Assembly: GCA_002427055.1 (NCBI GenBank)
Contig: DIPA01000096.1
Coordinates: forward strand, 50,606 to 64,919
Length of the DNA stretch: 14,314 bases
Direction: 5' to 3'
Source: Firmicutes bacterium UBA5500
GTDB lineage: Bacteria; Bacillota; UBA994; UBA5500
In this document: positions 7,037 to 13,813 of the stretch, one piece after another
Position numbering within the stretch: position 1 is the stretch's first letter
Layout of the letters: every line of letters begins with the position of its first letter
Position numbers and translations under genes: made by a program
The notes under the pieces: generated by a model
Database searches by the model: none
What the model was told of the DNA's origin: nothing
What the model saw: only the letters and a program-made list of their open reading frames with translations

Positions 7037-7044
7037 TAGGCAAT

Positions 7045-7085
7045 AAAAAAGGGCGGAACAAGCGCAGTTGGCGCAAGTTCCGTCC
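7045..7085 (-). terminator. Terminator of the alanine-racemase-family gene
   Basis: On the minus strand GGACGGAACTTGCGC pairs with GCGCTTGTTCCGCCC around loop CAACT, with small internal mismatches, followed by TTTTTT. It begins about 13 bases after the racemase stop codon. Confidence 0.8.
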
Positions 7086-7098
7086 TTACGGTTGTGCT

Positions 7099-8238
7099 TT
7101 AGGAGATAATTGAAAGCTCCTCTTGCACTTGTTGGCCTCTTGTATACACTCGGGCCACCCGCAGAGCTGTACTGCCAAGAAGTTCTGATGCGCTCATGCC
7201 GCCGGCATGAGCCAATTGCATGATGGTTTGCTGTTTGTCTCCTTGTGAACCGACCAGTACAGCTTCGTCGCCTGCAGTTGCTTCTGGTATATGGGTTATA
7301 TCGAACATGGTGAAGTCAGTGCAAATACCAATTAGGGTGGCAAACTGACCCCGTATTAGGGCCTGTGCTTTGCCAATATGGTTTTTGCTTAGCCCATCGC
7401 TCCAACCTAAAGGTAGGAGTGCCACTCGCGTAGGCTTTTGTACGAGGCGATCTATGCCGTAGCCGACACCCCAGCCAGGCTGCAAAGTCTTCACTTGTCC
7501 TACCTTGCTGCTATAGGAGAGTACCGGTTTCAGAGTAAGAGATGTGGGGTAGTCGTAATCGAAACCGTATAAAAGACCACCCACGCGAACTAGATCAAAA
7601 TACATGTGGGGATGCCTAAGAATTGCTTCCGAGGCGGCCAAGTGGCGCGCAACATGCGGATATGCTGCCGAGAATGGTTCACAGAACAACTGGTAGCGCT
7701 CAAACTCACGTGCATTGTGTTCAGCAGTACCTTCGGGATGGCTAAGATGAGAGCTAATGCCACGCAGCTTGATTTCGGGTAGTCCGTTAATTGTTTGCAG
7801 CGCCTCATGGGCCTGTTCAGGTAAGAAGCCAAGTCTGCCTAGCCCAATATCTACTTTGAGATGAAAAGGTAACTGGCGACCTACACGGCGGGCTGTTTCT
7901 GCCCAGGCCCTTAGGTTCTCACAACTATTAAGAGTTGGGGTGAGGTCATATTCAGCTAGAATAGCATATTGCTCGGGAAGCGTAACCCCTAGTACCATTA
8001 TCTCCGCACTAATTCCAGCTAAGCGCAGTTGTACGCCTTCGTCAACCATGGCAATTGCCATATGTCTGCAGCCGGCCTCTGCAAGAGCACGTGCTATAGG
8101 AACAGCGCCGTGCCCATAGGCTTCACTTTTGATCACCGGCACTACCTCAGCTTTACCAACATATTTAATTAACGCATGGTAATTGTGGAGCAGGTTATCC
8201 AAATTAATCTCTATTTTGGTTACATTACTGGTACGCAT
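7099..8238 (-). CDS. alr: Alanine racemase family enzyme, divergent
   Basis: A PLP-dependent fold-III racemase of 379 residues, normal for Alr, which supplies D-alanine for peptidoglycan. The PLP lysine is K37 in VIKSEAYGHG; R218 in DLVRVGGLLYG and Y260 in GVGYG match the family's conserved arginine and catalytic tyrosine. Some usually fixed positions differ: LPLGWSDG replaces the common IPIGYADG (Trp for Tyr) and GICTDFTMFDIT replaces a CMDQ-type segment (Thr for Met). These lie near the substrate entry and pocket in known Alr structures, so a different amino acid substrate is possible. I place the start at ATG 8238, 8 bases after AGGGG; the in-frame GTG at 8247 overlaps that site. It stands alone with its own terminator. 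A second, biosynthetic Alr elsewhere in the genome would support a specialised role. Confidence 0.87.
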   Translation of the reverse strand: MRTSNVTKIEINLDNLLHNYHALIKYVGKAEVVPVIKSEAYGHGAVPIARALAEAGCRHMAIAMVDEGVQLRLAGISAEIMVLGVTLPEQYAILAEYDLTPTLNSCENLRAWAETARRVGRQLPFHLKVDIGLGRLGFLPEQAHEALQTINGLPEIKLRGISSHLSHPEGTAEHNAREFERYQLFCEPFSAAYPHVARHLAASEAILRHPHMYFDLVRVGGLLYGFDYDYPTSLTLKPVLSYSSKVGQVKTLQPGWGVGYGIDRLVQKPTRVALLPLGWSDGLSKNHIGKAQALIRGQFATLIGICTDFTMFDITHIPEATAGDEAVLVGSQGDKQQTIMQLAHAGGMSASELLGSTALRVARVYTRGQQVQEELSIIS

Positions 8239-8306
8239 AATAAGCACCCCTATCTAGATGTTATCGCCTAATCTTACCATACAGAGGGATAATTCAACCA
8301 GTATCT

Positions 8307-8335
8307 TTGACTCAGTCATAGGATGCAGGTATGCC
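8307..8335 (+). promoter_or_regulatory. Possible promoter/operator of the nitroreductase gene
   Basis: TTGACT (8307-8312) overlaps the odd-centred palindrome TGACTCAGTCA (8308-8318). A weak -10 TATGCC lies at 17-base spacing. The ten bases TTGACTCAGT also occur at the pdxS promoter (10493-10502). A leader of about 100 bases would precede the gene. The poor -10 suggests that an activator is needed or that the call is wrong. Confidence 0.3.
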
Positions 8336-8441
8336 ATAGGTAATACATACTTCGCTTGCAGGAGGAACGCTGGTCATAGTAGAACCAAGTAATGAAGTAC
8401 AGCTAACGGCTGCAGCATAGATGAAAGGAGATACAAGTTAC

Positions 8442-8942
8442 ATGAAAGAAGCCATCAATCTTCTGTATAAACGGCGTAGTATTCGTAAATTCACCCCTCA
8501 GACTGTCACAGAGGAGCAAATTGAAACTTTGCTAAGAGCAGCTATGGCTGCTCCCATGTCTAACCACAAGTACTTGAGTGAGCTAATTGTGGTTACTGAT
8601 CGCGCTATGCTCGACCAACTTGCAGAGACTCATCGTTATACTAAGATGCTGAAAGAAGCTACCTTGTGCATGATTGTTTGTGGTGAGAAAGCTAATCGTG
8701 CCTGGGAGCAGGACTGTGCGGCAGCAACCCAGAACATTTTGCTTGCGGCTACTGGCCTTGGGCTCGGGTCTGTTTGGCTTGGTATTCACCCTAATCCCGA
8801 CTCGGTAGCAACGGTGCGAGGTTTGCTCGACATTCCCGATACCTATAGTCCACTTTGCCTAATTGCTATAGGTTATCCGGCTGAGTACAAAGACCCTAGT
8901 GACCGTTTTGATCTTGCCAGGGTACACCGCGGACGCTGGTAG
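8442..8942 (+). CDS. Small nitroreductase-family flavoprotein
   Basis: A 166-residue protein of the FMN-dependent nitroreductase superfamily, short as is common for clostridial single-domain members. The N-terminal RRSIRKFTPQTVTEEQIETLLRAA segment carries the FMN-phosphate-binding arginines; TGLGLGSVWLGI (about 112-123) is the typical glycine-rich region, and a C-terminal HRGRW resembles the usual tail. The stretch after the first helix reads APMSNHKYLSELIVV where many relatives have a N-x-Q-P-W-x-F form, so the flavin pocket or substrate contact may be altered. The substrate is unknown (quinones, nitro compounds or flavin transfer are typical). I chose ATG 8442 because AGGAG (8426-8430) precedes it; the in-frame ATG at 8421 overlaps that site. 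It is monocistronic, with a strong terminator 21 bases after the stop. Confidence 0.88.
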   Translation: MKEAINLLYKRRSIRKFTPQTVTEEQIETLLRAAMAAPMSNHKYLSELIVVTDRAMLDQLAETHRYTKMLKEATLCMIVCGEKANRAWEQDCAAATQNILLAATGLGLGSVWLGIHPNPDSVATVRGLLDIPDTYSPLCLIAIGYPAEYKDPSDRFDLARVHRGRW

Positions 8943-8963
8943 ATTACGAGCAACTACATGAAG

Positions 8964-9005
8964 AAGCTCTTCTGCTGCCACATTCCGGCGGCAGAAGAGC
9001 TTTTT
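8964..9005 (+). terminator. Strong terminator T3 after the nitroreductase
   Basis: AAGCTCTTCTGCTGCC (8964-8979) pairs with GGCGGCAGAAGAGCTT (8987-9002) with one G-U pair, loop ACATTCC, and the T-run 9001-9005. The 5' arm is nearly the same as in T1 and T2. On the minus strand the U-tail is poor, so it is less likely to serve the regulator gene ending at 9057. Confidence 0.9.
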
Positions 9006-9056
9006 CGTTCAGGCGAAGAGGGGCTGTCTTACTAACTGAGGAGCATATGGTTCTGT

Positions 9057-10448
9057 TTATAGCAGACGTTCTGCACACTCTGCCAGCACTTGCACGCCTG
9101 CCTCGATCTTATCAGGGAAAGTAGCGGCTATGCTGATGCGGATACAGTGTTTAGCAGATGTGCCTGTTACACTAAATTCGCTGCCCGGTGAAATCAGCAC
9201 GCCTTGCTGGGCACATAGTTGCTGTAGCTGCTCAACATCCAGAGCCCGCGGAAAGCTTAGCCACGCATTCATCCCTCCGCGTAGAGGATAATAAGCTGCA
9301 GCATTGCCTAAGTGTCGCTGTAAAGCTGCTTGTAGCACCTGACTCCTGTAATGATAGGTTTTCCGCAAAAACGCCTGGTATTCAGGCCACTTGTCGCTTC
9401 TTAAATAAGCATCGAGCACGCGTTGGTTGAGGCCCGGACTGCCTAGGTCGGCAGTTTGTTTTGCTTGACTGACAGCGGTCAGCAGCTGTGGAGGAAGCAC
9501 GAGGAAACCTAGGCGCAAGCCTGGCATGAGTAGTTTAGAAAAGCTTTTGACATAAAGCACGCGATCGGGGGCGTCTTGCCAAAGCGTACGCGGTTTGGCA
9601 CCGGTGTAGTATAATTCGCTCACATGATCGTCTTCCAGTATATAGAAGTTTAGCTCCCGTGCTAAAGCCAGTAATCGCTGGCGGGCAGCTACACTATAGC
9701 AGCCCCCGGTGGGATTTTGGAAATTAGGAATCGTATAAAACAATTTTGGGCGCACGCGGGTTAAGTTAACTAAGTCGGACGGCCGTGGGCCGTGTTGGCC
9801 AACTGGTACCGGTATGAGTTTTGCGCCCAGCTGCTGCATTACCTGCACAGCCCCAGGATAAGTGGGGTTTTCGATGCATACAGCGTCGCCAGGTTGCACT
9901 AGTGTTTGTGCTACCAACGCTATGGCCTGCTGGGCGCCGGCTGTAATCTGAATGGTGCCTGGTTCAGTTGTCACCCTGAGTGCATCAAGTTGGTTAGCAA
10001 TCGTAAGACGCAAAGGCAAGTATCCGATTGGTTCTGGGTACGAAAAAGCATGTCCGCGATCGCGATCGAGCACGTAGTTGAAGGCAGCCTTAAAATCCTC
10101 TACCGGGAAATATTCTGGTGATGGTGTTCCCAGTGTAAAATCGATACGGTCTGGGGGTAATTCTCTCGGCAAATATTCATCATCAAGTGGGGCTTGCTTC
10201 ACGCTGGGCCGGGGAGCGATGTAACAGCCACTGCCACGTCGCTTGTAAATTACACCGGCCTCTGTTGCCACATCGAGCGCTGCCACTACCGTCGCTGGGC
10301 TTAGCCCTATATCGCGCGCTATTTGCCGAATTGAAGGAAGCTGTGTATGGGGTGGTAATTGGGACGCTAACTGTTTTATGCTATTCGCCAACGTTTTGTA
10401 AACTGGCTCATCCAATTGTGGGCTCAAGGGTGGAATGGTCAAAGGCAT
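9057..10448 (-). CDS. pdxR: MocR/PdxR-type regulator (GntR wHTH + aminotransferase-like domain)
   Basis: A 463-residue MocR-family transcription factor. Residues about 14-80 form a GntR winged helix (LPSIRQIARDIGLSPATVVAAL, then AGVIYKRRGSGCYI). Residues about 100-463 are a fold-I aminotransferase-like domain with NPTG (245-248), EDDHVSELYY around D273, the PLP lysine K305 in KSFSKLLMPGLRLGF and R437 in CIRIS, so PLP binding looks intact. It is divergent from pdxS with a 143-base shared control region, the classic pdxR arrangement, in which the protein senses PLP and controls PLP synthesis. In characterised relatives it activates at low PLP and PLP weakens that action; the direction here is inferred. 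GGAAGG lies 9 bases before the ATG. Calling it PdxR rather than another MocR rests on its neighbour. Confidence 0.9.
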   Translation of the reverse strand: MPLTIPPLSPQLDEPVYKTLANSIKQLASQLPPHTQLPSIRQIARDIGLSPATVVAALDVATEAGVIYKRRGSGCYIAPRPSVKQAPLDDEYLPRELPPDRIDFTLGTPSPEYFPVEDFKAAFNYVLDRDRGHAFSYPEPIGYLPLRLTIANQLDALRVTTEPGTIQITAGAQQAIALVAQTLVQPGDAVCIENPTYPGAVQVMQQLGAKLIPVPVGQHGPRPSDLVNLTRVRPKLFYTIPNFQNPTGGCYSVAARQRLLALARELNFYILEDDHVSELYYTGAKPRTLWQDAPDRVLYVKSFSKLLMPGLRLGFLVLPPQLLTAVSQAKQTADLGSPGLNQRVLDAYLRSDKWPEYQAFLRKTYHYRSQVLQAALQRHLGNAAAYYPLRGGMNAWLSFPRALDVEQLQQLCAQQGVLISPGSEFSVTGTSAKHCIRISIAATFPDKIEAGVQVLAECAERLL

Positions 10449-10464
10449 GTCGCACTTCCTTCCC

Positions 10465-10473
10465 AGTGGTCAA
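10465..10473. promoter_or_regulatory. Possible PdxR half-site
   Basis: AGTGGTCAA lies 20 bases upstream of the pdxS -35. It resembles, from memory, the AAAGTGG-containing sites described for an actinobacterial PdxR. A second clear direct repeat was not found, so this is weak. Confidence 0.2.
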
Positions 10474-10492
10474 TTTAACTTAACGCATTCTC

Positions 10493-10520
10493 TTGACTCA
10501 GTTGTTTTTCTGACTATAAT
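10493..10520 (+). promoter_or_regulatory. pdxS promoter
   Basis: TTGACT (10493-10498) and a perfect TATAAT (10515-10520) are 16 bases apart. Transcription should start near 10527, giving a leader of about 65 bases that contains the palindromes at 10540-10564. Confidence 0.85.
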
Positions 10521-10539
10521 GTAGGCGCAAGTTATCGCC

Positions 10540-10564
10540 ATACAGTTATAACTGTATCGATACA
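10540..10564. promoter_or_regulatory. Overlapping perfect palindromes in the pdxS leader
   Basis: ATACAGTTATAACTGTAT (10540-10557) is a perfect 18-base palindrome, and TGTATCGATACA (10553-10564) is a perfect 12-base palindrome sharing five bases with it. They create three related half-sites (ATACAG, CTGTAT, GATACA). The position just downstream of the start of transcription suits a repressor site for the divergent regulator or for an unlinked one. The first could also fold as an RNA hairpin, though it lacks a loop. Confidence 0.55.
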
Positions 10565-10591
10565 CTTAGGATACGTCAAGGAGGAAGTGTA

Positions 10592-11458
10592 ATGTCATAC
10601 AAGACCAAGACTGATGCCGCCCTAGCACTTAAAGGTGGCGTAATCATGGACGTCGTCAATGCCGAGCAAGCACGTATCGCGGAAGCCGCTGGTGCAGTGG
10701 CCGTCATGGCCCTCGAGCGCGTTCCCGCCGATATTCGTAAGCAGGGCGGCATCGCTCGCATGAGTGCCCCCGAGCTGATCCTAGAGATCAAGGCAGCCGT
10801 TAGTATTCCCGTGATGGCCAAGGTGCGAATTGGGCACTTTGTCGAAGCACAAATCATTGAGGCATTAGGTGTTGATTTCATTGATGAGAGCGAAGTTCTT
10901 ACGCCTGCCGATGAGCAGTTTCATATCGAAAAATCTAAGTTTCAGATACCTTTCGTTTGCGGTGCTCGCAACTTAGGAGAAGCTCTGCGGCGACTAGGTG
11001 AAGGTGCAGCTATGATTCGCACCAAAGGCGAAGCTGGTACCGGTAACGTGGTGGAGGCGGTGCGCCATATGCGTACAGTGCAGAGTGAGATCCGTCGTCT
11101 ACAGCTAGCCCCCAAAGAAGAACTGATGACCATCGCCAAAGAACTGGGTGCACCCTATGAACTAGTAAAGCAAGTTGCCGACTTAGGCCGCCTGCCGGTT
11201 GTCAATTTCGCTGCCGGTGGTATTGCTACCCCTGCCGATGCTGCCCTGATGATGCAGCTAGGCTGCGACGGCGTCTTTGTCGGTTCCGGTATCTTCAAGT
11301 CAAGTAATCCCGAGCGGCGTGCCGCAGCTATCGTACAGGCTGCAGCTCATTACAACGATCCCGAGCGCTTAGCAGAAGTATCTAAGAACTTAGGTGAGGC
11401 AATGCCAGGCCTAGACGTTGCCAATCTTGAGCAGCTCTATGCTGAGCGTGGCCAATAG
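10592..11458 (+). CDS. pdxS: Pyridoxal 5'-phosphate synthase lyase subunit PdxS
   Basis: PdxS makes PLP directly from ribose 5-phosphate, glyceraldehyde 3-phosphate and ammonia, normally supplied by the glutaminase PdxT. The 288-residue protein is close to usual length and shows the catalytic set: D20 in [14 protein letters not shown]77 in [14 protein letters not shown] and K145 in [15 protein letters not shown]. The phosphate-binding region [30 protein letters not shown] is also present. The N-terminus lacks a few residues compared with Bacillus PdxS, and a Val replaces the common Ala after K77; neither should abolish activity. AAGGAGG precedes the ATG at good spacing. pdxT is not next to it: a class V aminotransferase follows after 27 bases. 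PdxS may use PdxT encoded elsewhere, or free ammonium. Confidence 0.98.
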   Translation: MSYKTKTDAALALKGGVIMDVVNAEQARIAEAAGAVAVMALERVPADIRKQGGIARMSAPELILEIKAAVSIPVMAKVRIGHFVEAQIIEALGVDFIDESEVLTPADEQFHIEKSKFQIPFVCGARNLGEALRRLGEGAAMIRTKGEAGTGNVVEAVRHMRTVQSEIRRLQLAPKEELMTIAKELGAPYELVKQVADLGRLPVVNFAAGGIATPADAALMMQLGCDGVFVGSGIFKSSNPERRAAAIVQAAAHYNDPERLAEVSKNLGEAMPGLDVANLEQLYAERGQ

Positions 11459-11485
11459 CACATATAAGGCACAGGAGGATCTGCG

Positions 11486-12580
11486 ATGAGTAAACAGCAA
11501 ATGGCACCAGGGCCAGTTGCCCTGTCAGACGCGGTGCGACAGGCTATGGCGCAACAGCTAATCAACCCGGATTTAGACCCGGCCTACATCGACTTCTACG
11601 CCAGCATGTGCGAGAAAATACAAAGATTGCTACACACCAAGTCAGACTGCTTGGTGCTGGCTGGCGAAGGGATATTAGGGTTAGAGGCCGCCTGCGCAAG
11701 CCTGATAGAGCCTGGCACTAAAGTACTTTGCCTGGCAAACGGTGTGTTCGGCGCTGGTTTTGTGGACTTTGTTGCTGCTTATGGTGGAGTACCAGTCGTA
11801 TTGGAGAAAGACTACCGGCAGGCAATTACGGCAGATGAGGTAACAGAGGCATTGCGCCAAAACCCAGATATTAAGGTAGCTACTGTAGTGCATTGCGATA
11901 CCCCTTCGGGGCTGCTGAACCCGCTACATGAGATAGGGCCGGTTTTTAAGCAGCACGGTGTCATCTCTATTGTCGATGCAGTGGCTTCTATCGCTGGTGA
12001 CCGGGTGCTGACAGATGAGTGGGGCTTGGACGTTGTGTTGGGTGGATCTCAGAAGGCTCTTTCAGCCCCTCCTGGCCTTACTTTCATGAGTGTTTCCCGG
12101 GCTGCTTGGGATTTCATGCTGGCACGGAGAGAGGCAGTTAAGGGACTTTATCTGAACTTGTTGACTTGGAGAGATAGCTGGCTCACGGATAAGAGTTTTC
12201 CGTACACGCAGCCAGTAAACGACCACTATGCCTTAGATGCTGCCCTTGATGCGGCCCTAGCGGAAGGAGAGACGCTTTACCAGCGGCATAGTGAGGTGGC
12301 GGAATTTACCCGGGAAGCCGTACAAGCTGCTGGATTTAGGCTCTATCCCGATGCCAAGCATGTTGCGAGCACAGTTACCGCAATAGAAGTACCGGGGGAA
12401 GTGCCCGATGCGGATTATCGCCGACGGTTGTTGCAGGAATATGGTTGGCAAATAGCTGGGAGCTATGGCCCTTTGGCGGGCAAGGTTTGGCGCATTGGGC
12501 ATATGGGAACCCAGGCCGATAAGGCACGGGTGCGAGCTTGCCTGGACGCAATGCTGGCTTGCTTAGGCGATTTTCGCTAG
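11486..12580 (+). CDS. Class V aminotransferase, pyridoxamine-pyruvate/alanine-glyoxylate type
   Basis: A 364-residue PLP enzyme of the alanine/serine-glyoxylate aminotransferase group. D164 in IVDAVAS should hold the PLP ring nitrogen, K190 in GGSQKALSAPPGL forms the Schiff base, and R336 in WRIGHMG binds the substrate carboxylate. Over long stretches it resembles, from memory, Mesorhizobium pyridoxamine-pyruvate transaminase: GEGILGLEAACASLIEPG with E61, HCDTPSGLLNP, APPGLTFMSVS. That enzyme has a second active-site arginine nine residues before the RIGHMG arginine; here the position is Y327, so the reaction may differ. AGGAGG lies 7 bases before the ATG and only 27 bases separate it from pdxS, so co-transcription is expected. 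Vitamer interconversion with pyruvate/alanine is an inference from context; an ordinary amino acid-glyoxylate or pyruvate transaminase is the main alternative. No strong plus-strand terminator follows. Confidence 0.88.
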   Translation: MSKQQMAPGPVALSDAVRQAMAQQLINPDLDPAYIDFYASMCEKIQRLLHTKSDCLVLAGEGILGLEAACASLIEPGTKVLCLANGVFGAGFVDFVAAYGGVPVVLEKDYRQAITADEVTEALRQNPDIKVATVVHCDTPSGLLNPLHEIGPVFKQHGVISIVDAVASIAGDRVLTDEWGLDVVLGGSQKALSAPPGLTFMSVSRAAWDFMLARREAVKGLYLNLLTWRDSWLTDKSFPYTQPVNDHYALDAALDAALAEGETLYQRHSEVAEFTREAVQAAGFRLYPDAKHVASTVTAIEVPGEVPDADYRRRLLQEYGWQIAGSYGPLAGKVWRIGHMGTQADKARVRACLDAMLACLGDFR

Positions 12581-12791
12581 TTCACAGGGCCTTCGTGCCG
12601 AAACTGCGCCACAATCATAGGGGGCCGAGGGGGCTGCTAGGGCACTGGCTGACGCGGGACAGAGTGGGAAAGGCGATTGGCAGGCGGAGTTCACCCAGGA
12701 AAAAAAGACTGCGAGGGGAATACAGGCGATGTTGGCTGCCTAGACAAATAATCGCAGTGAATCTAGCAGCGGCTGACGGACAGTGAACAAC
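12581..12791. other. Intergenic stretch with no recognised gene
   Basis: This purine-rich, locally G-rich sequence lies between the convergent aminotransferase and lipoprotein genes. An open frame crosses it (12538-12786) but overlaps the aminotransferase end, lacks a ribosome binding site and gives an arginine-rich product of no known type. No pdxT remnant, tRNA or known RNA was recognised. The convergent intergenic distance, including the hairpin, is 334 bases, longer than elsewhere in the window between convergent genes. Confidence 0.6.
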
Positions 12792-12832
12792 AAGAACCAG
12801 GTGAAATGCGTTGTGCTTCTCACCCGGTTCTT
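12792..12832 (-). terminator. Hairpin between convergent operons
   Basis: AAGAACCAGGTGA (12792-12804) pairs with TCACCCGGTTCTT (12820-12832) over 13 positions with one A-C mismatch and a 15-base loop. On the minus strand the T-rich GTTGTT follows, so it probably ends the PadR operon. It may also slow plus-strand transcription from the pdxS operon. Confidence 0.6.
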
Positions 12833-12914
12833 ACGCTCTGTGGACTGTCATAACAATACTAGACACTTCCGCTGAAAACTACACGCCTTTGACAGATCTG
12901 CTCCTGCAATGGCC

Positions 12915-13358
12915 TTATTCGCCTGTTGTTTCAGATATGGCTTGAAAGTTCAATGCATAATCACCAATACTGATGATCAACGTCGGGCTTTCGCTTTCAT
13001 CGTGGTATGTCGTCATGCTGGTTACTGCATGGCCTGTGGTGTCACCGATTTTGATCTCATAAATTGTTGCTTTTGAGCTTGTCTCTGTTACCCTGTATTC
13101 ACCTGTGTAGGTTTCACTGTCTGTTAAGTCTGCAACTGAAATGTAGCCATCCTCGGCTTTACAGGTTAACGCGATTACCTCTGCACCTTCATTCCTATCT
13201 GCGAGCTCGGCAGAACAGGCAATGACAGAGCCTTTTTCACCGCTTTGAACTGTTGTCATTTCCCAAGAATACCGATCAATCGGGAATTTTGGGGTACTGC
13301 TACACCCTGCAAGGCATACGAGCAACAGAACCGCTATGATTGCTATTTGTTTCCGCAT
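12915..13358 (-). CDS. Small predicted lipoprotein
   Basis: A 147-residue protein with a type II signal peptide: MRKQ, hydrophobic core IAIIAVLLLVCLAGC, lipobox LAGC with lipidation at C19. The mature part, about 129 residues, is acidic and Ser/Thr-rich, with alternating hydrophobic residues suggesting beta strands, and three cysteines or fewer. No enzyme motif or known family is recognised. It should be anchored to the outer face of the membrane. Its ATG lies 16 bases inside the preceding gene, and its GGAGGT site is within that gene's last codons, so translation is coupled. As the third gene of a PadR/HAAS operon it may be the effector or the sensor of that module. Confidence 0.85.
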   Translation of the reverse strand: MRKQIAIIAVLLLVCLAGCSSTPKFPIDRYSWEMTTVQSGEKGSVIACSAELADRNEGAEVIALTCKAEDGYISVADLTDSETYTGEYRVTETSSKATIYEIKIGDTTGHAVTSMTTYHDESESPTLIISIGDYALNFQAISETTGE

Positions 13359-13813
13359 AAATACCTCCGATTATTTCTTGCGAACAAGCATAGATGAATG
13401 GCAGCGACTAACAGGGCTATAACACCAACTATCAAGAAGAGGATGGTTATGTCAAACGCTCCATTTACCGTTATGTTAGTTGAACCCCGTGCGAAGCCAA
13501 TCGTATTTGCGGGACCTCCTGCGGCACGGGCAACACTGTAGGCGACAAGAGAAGCAATGGCAATAACACATGATATGCTTGTGTATAGCGTATTTTTTCT
13601 CCGGCTTTGGGTTGCCCTATCAACTCCAAGTTGCTCTTCTATCTCTCGCACGAACTCGGTCGGAGATCCTAATCGTTCTATTACTTGTTGCTCGGTTTGG
13701 CCATGCTCTAACGCAGAAGCAAATGCTTCGTACAAATCGCGAACGATTTCCTCTTTTTGCTTGCAGGAGAATGTAAGTCTCTTTTTTACTTGTTCAATAT
13801 ACTGTTCTTTCAT
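13343..13813 (-). CDS. HAAS/DUF1700-like membrane protein
   Basis: A 156-residue protein. The N-terminal 65 residues (MKEQYIEQVKKRLTF, then KEEIVRDLYEAFASALEHGQTEQQVIERLGSPTEFVREIEEQL) form the helical domain seen in HAAS/DUF1700 proteins, which are typically encoded next to PadR regulators. A linker leads to two membrane helices at about 76-96 and 121-145 with a short loop between them. The start is ATG 13813, preceded by GGAGG at 7 bases and overlapping the PadR stop as ATGA; a longer frame to 13837 lacks its own site. HAAS proteins are thought to act with PadR in signalling, perhaps by protein contact, but the mechanism is not settled. The downstream lipoprotein overlaps its 3' end. Confidence 0.87.
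   Translation of the reverse strand: MKEQYIEQVKKRLTFSCKQKEEIVRDLYEAFASALEHGQTEQQVIERLGSPTEFVREIEEQLGVDRATQSRRKNTLYTSISCVIAIASLVAYSVARAAGGPANTIGFARGSTNITVNGAFDITILFLIVGVIALLVAAIHLCLFARNNRRYLCGNK

Noticed and set aside
10576..11139. Minus-strand frames within pdxS
   Set aside because: They are mirror frames of a highly conserved gene, with serine/arginine-rich products and no start signals.
12538..12786. 82-codon plus-strand frame after the aminotransferase
   Set aside because: It overlaps the aminotransferase end in another frame, has no ribosome binding site, and its arginine-rich product looks like out-of-frame GC-rich DNA.
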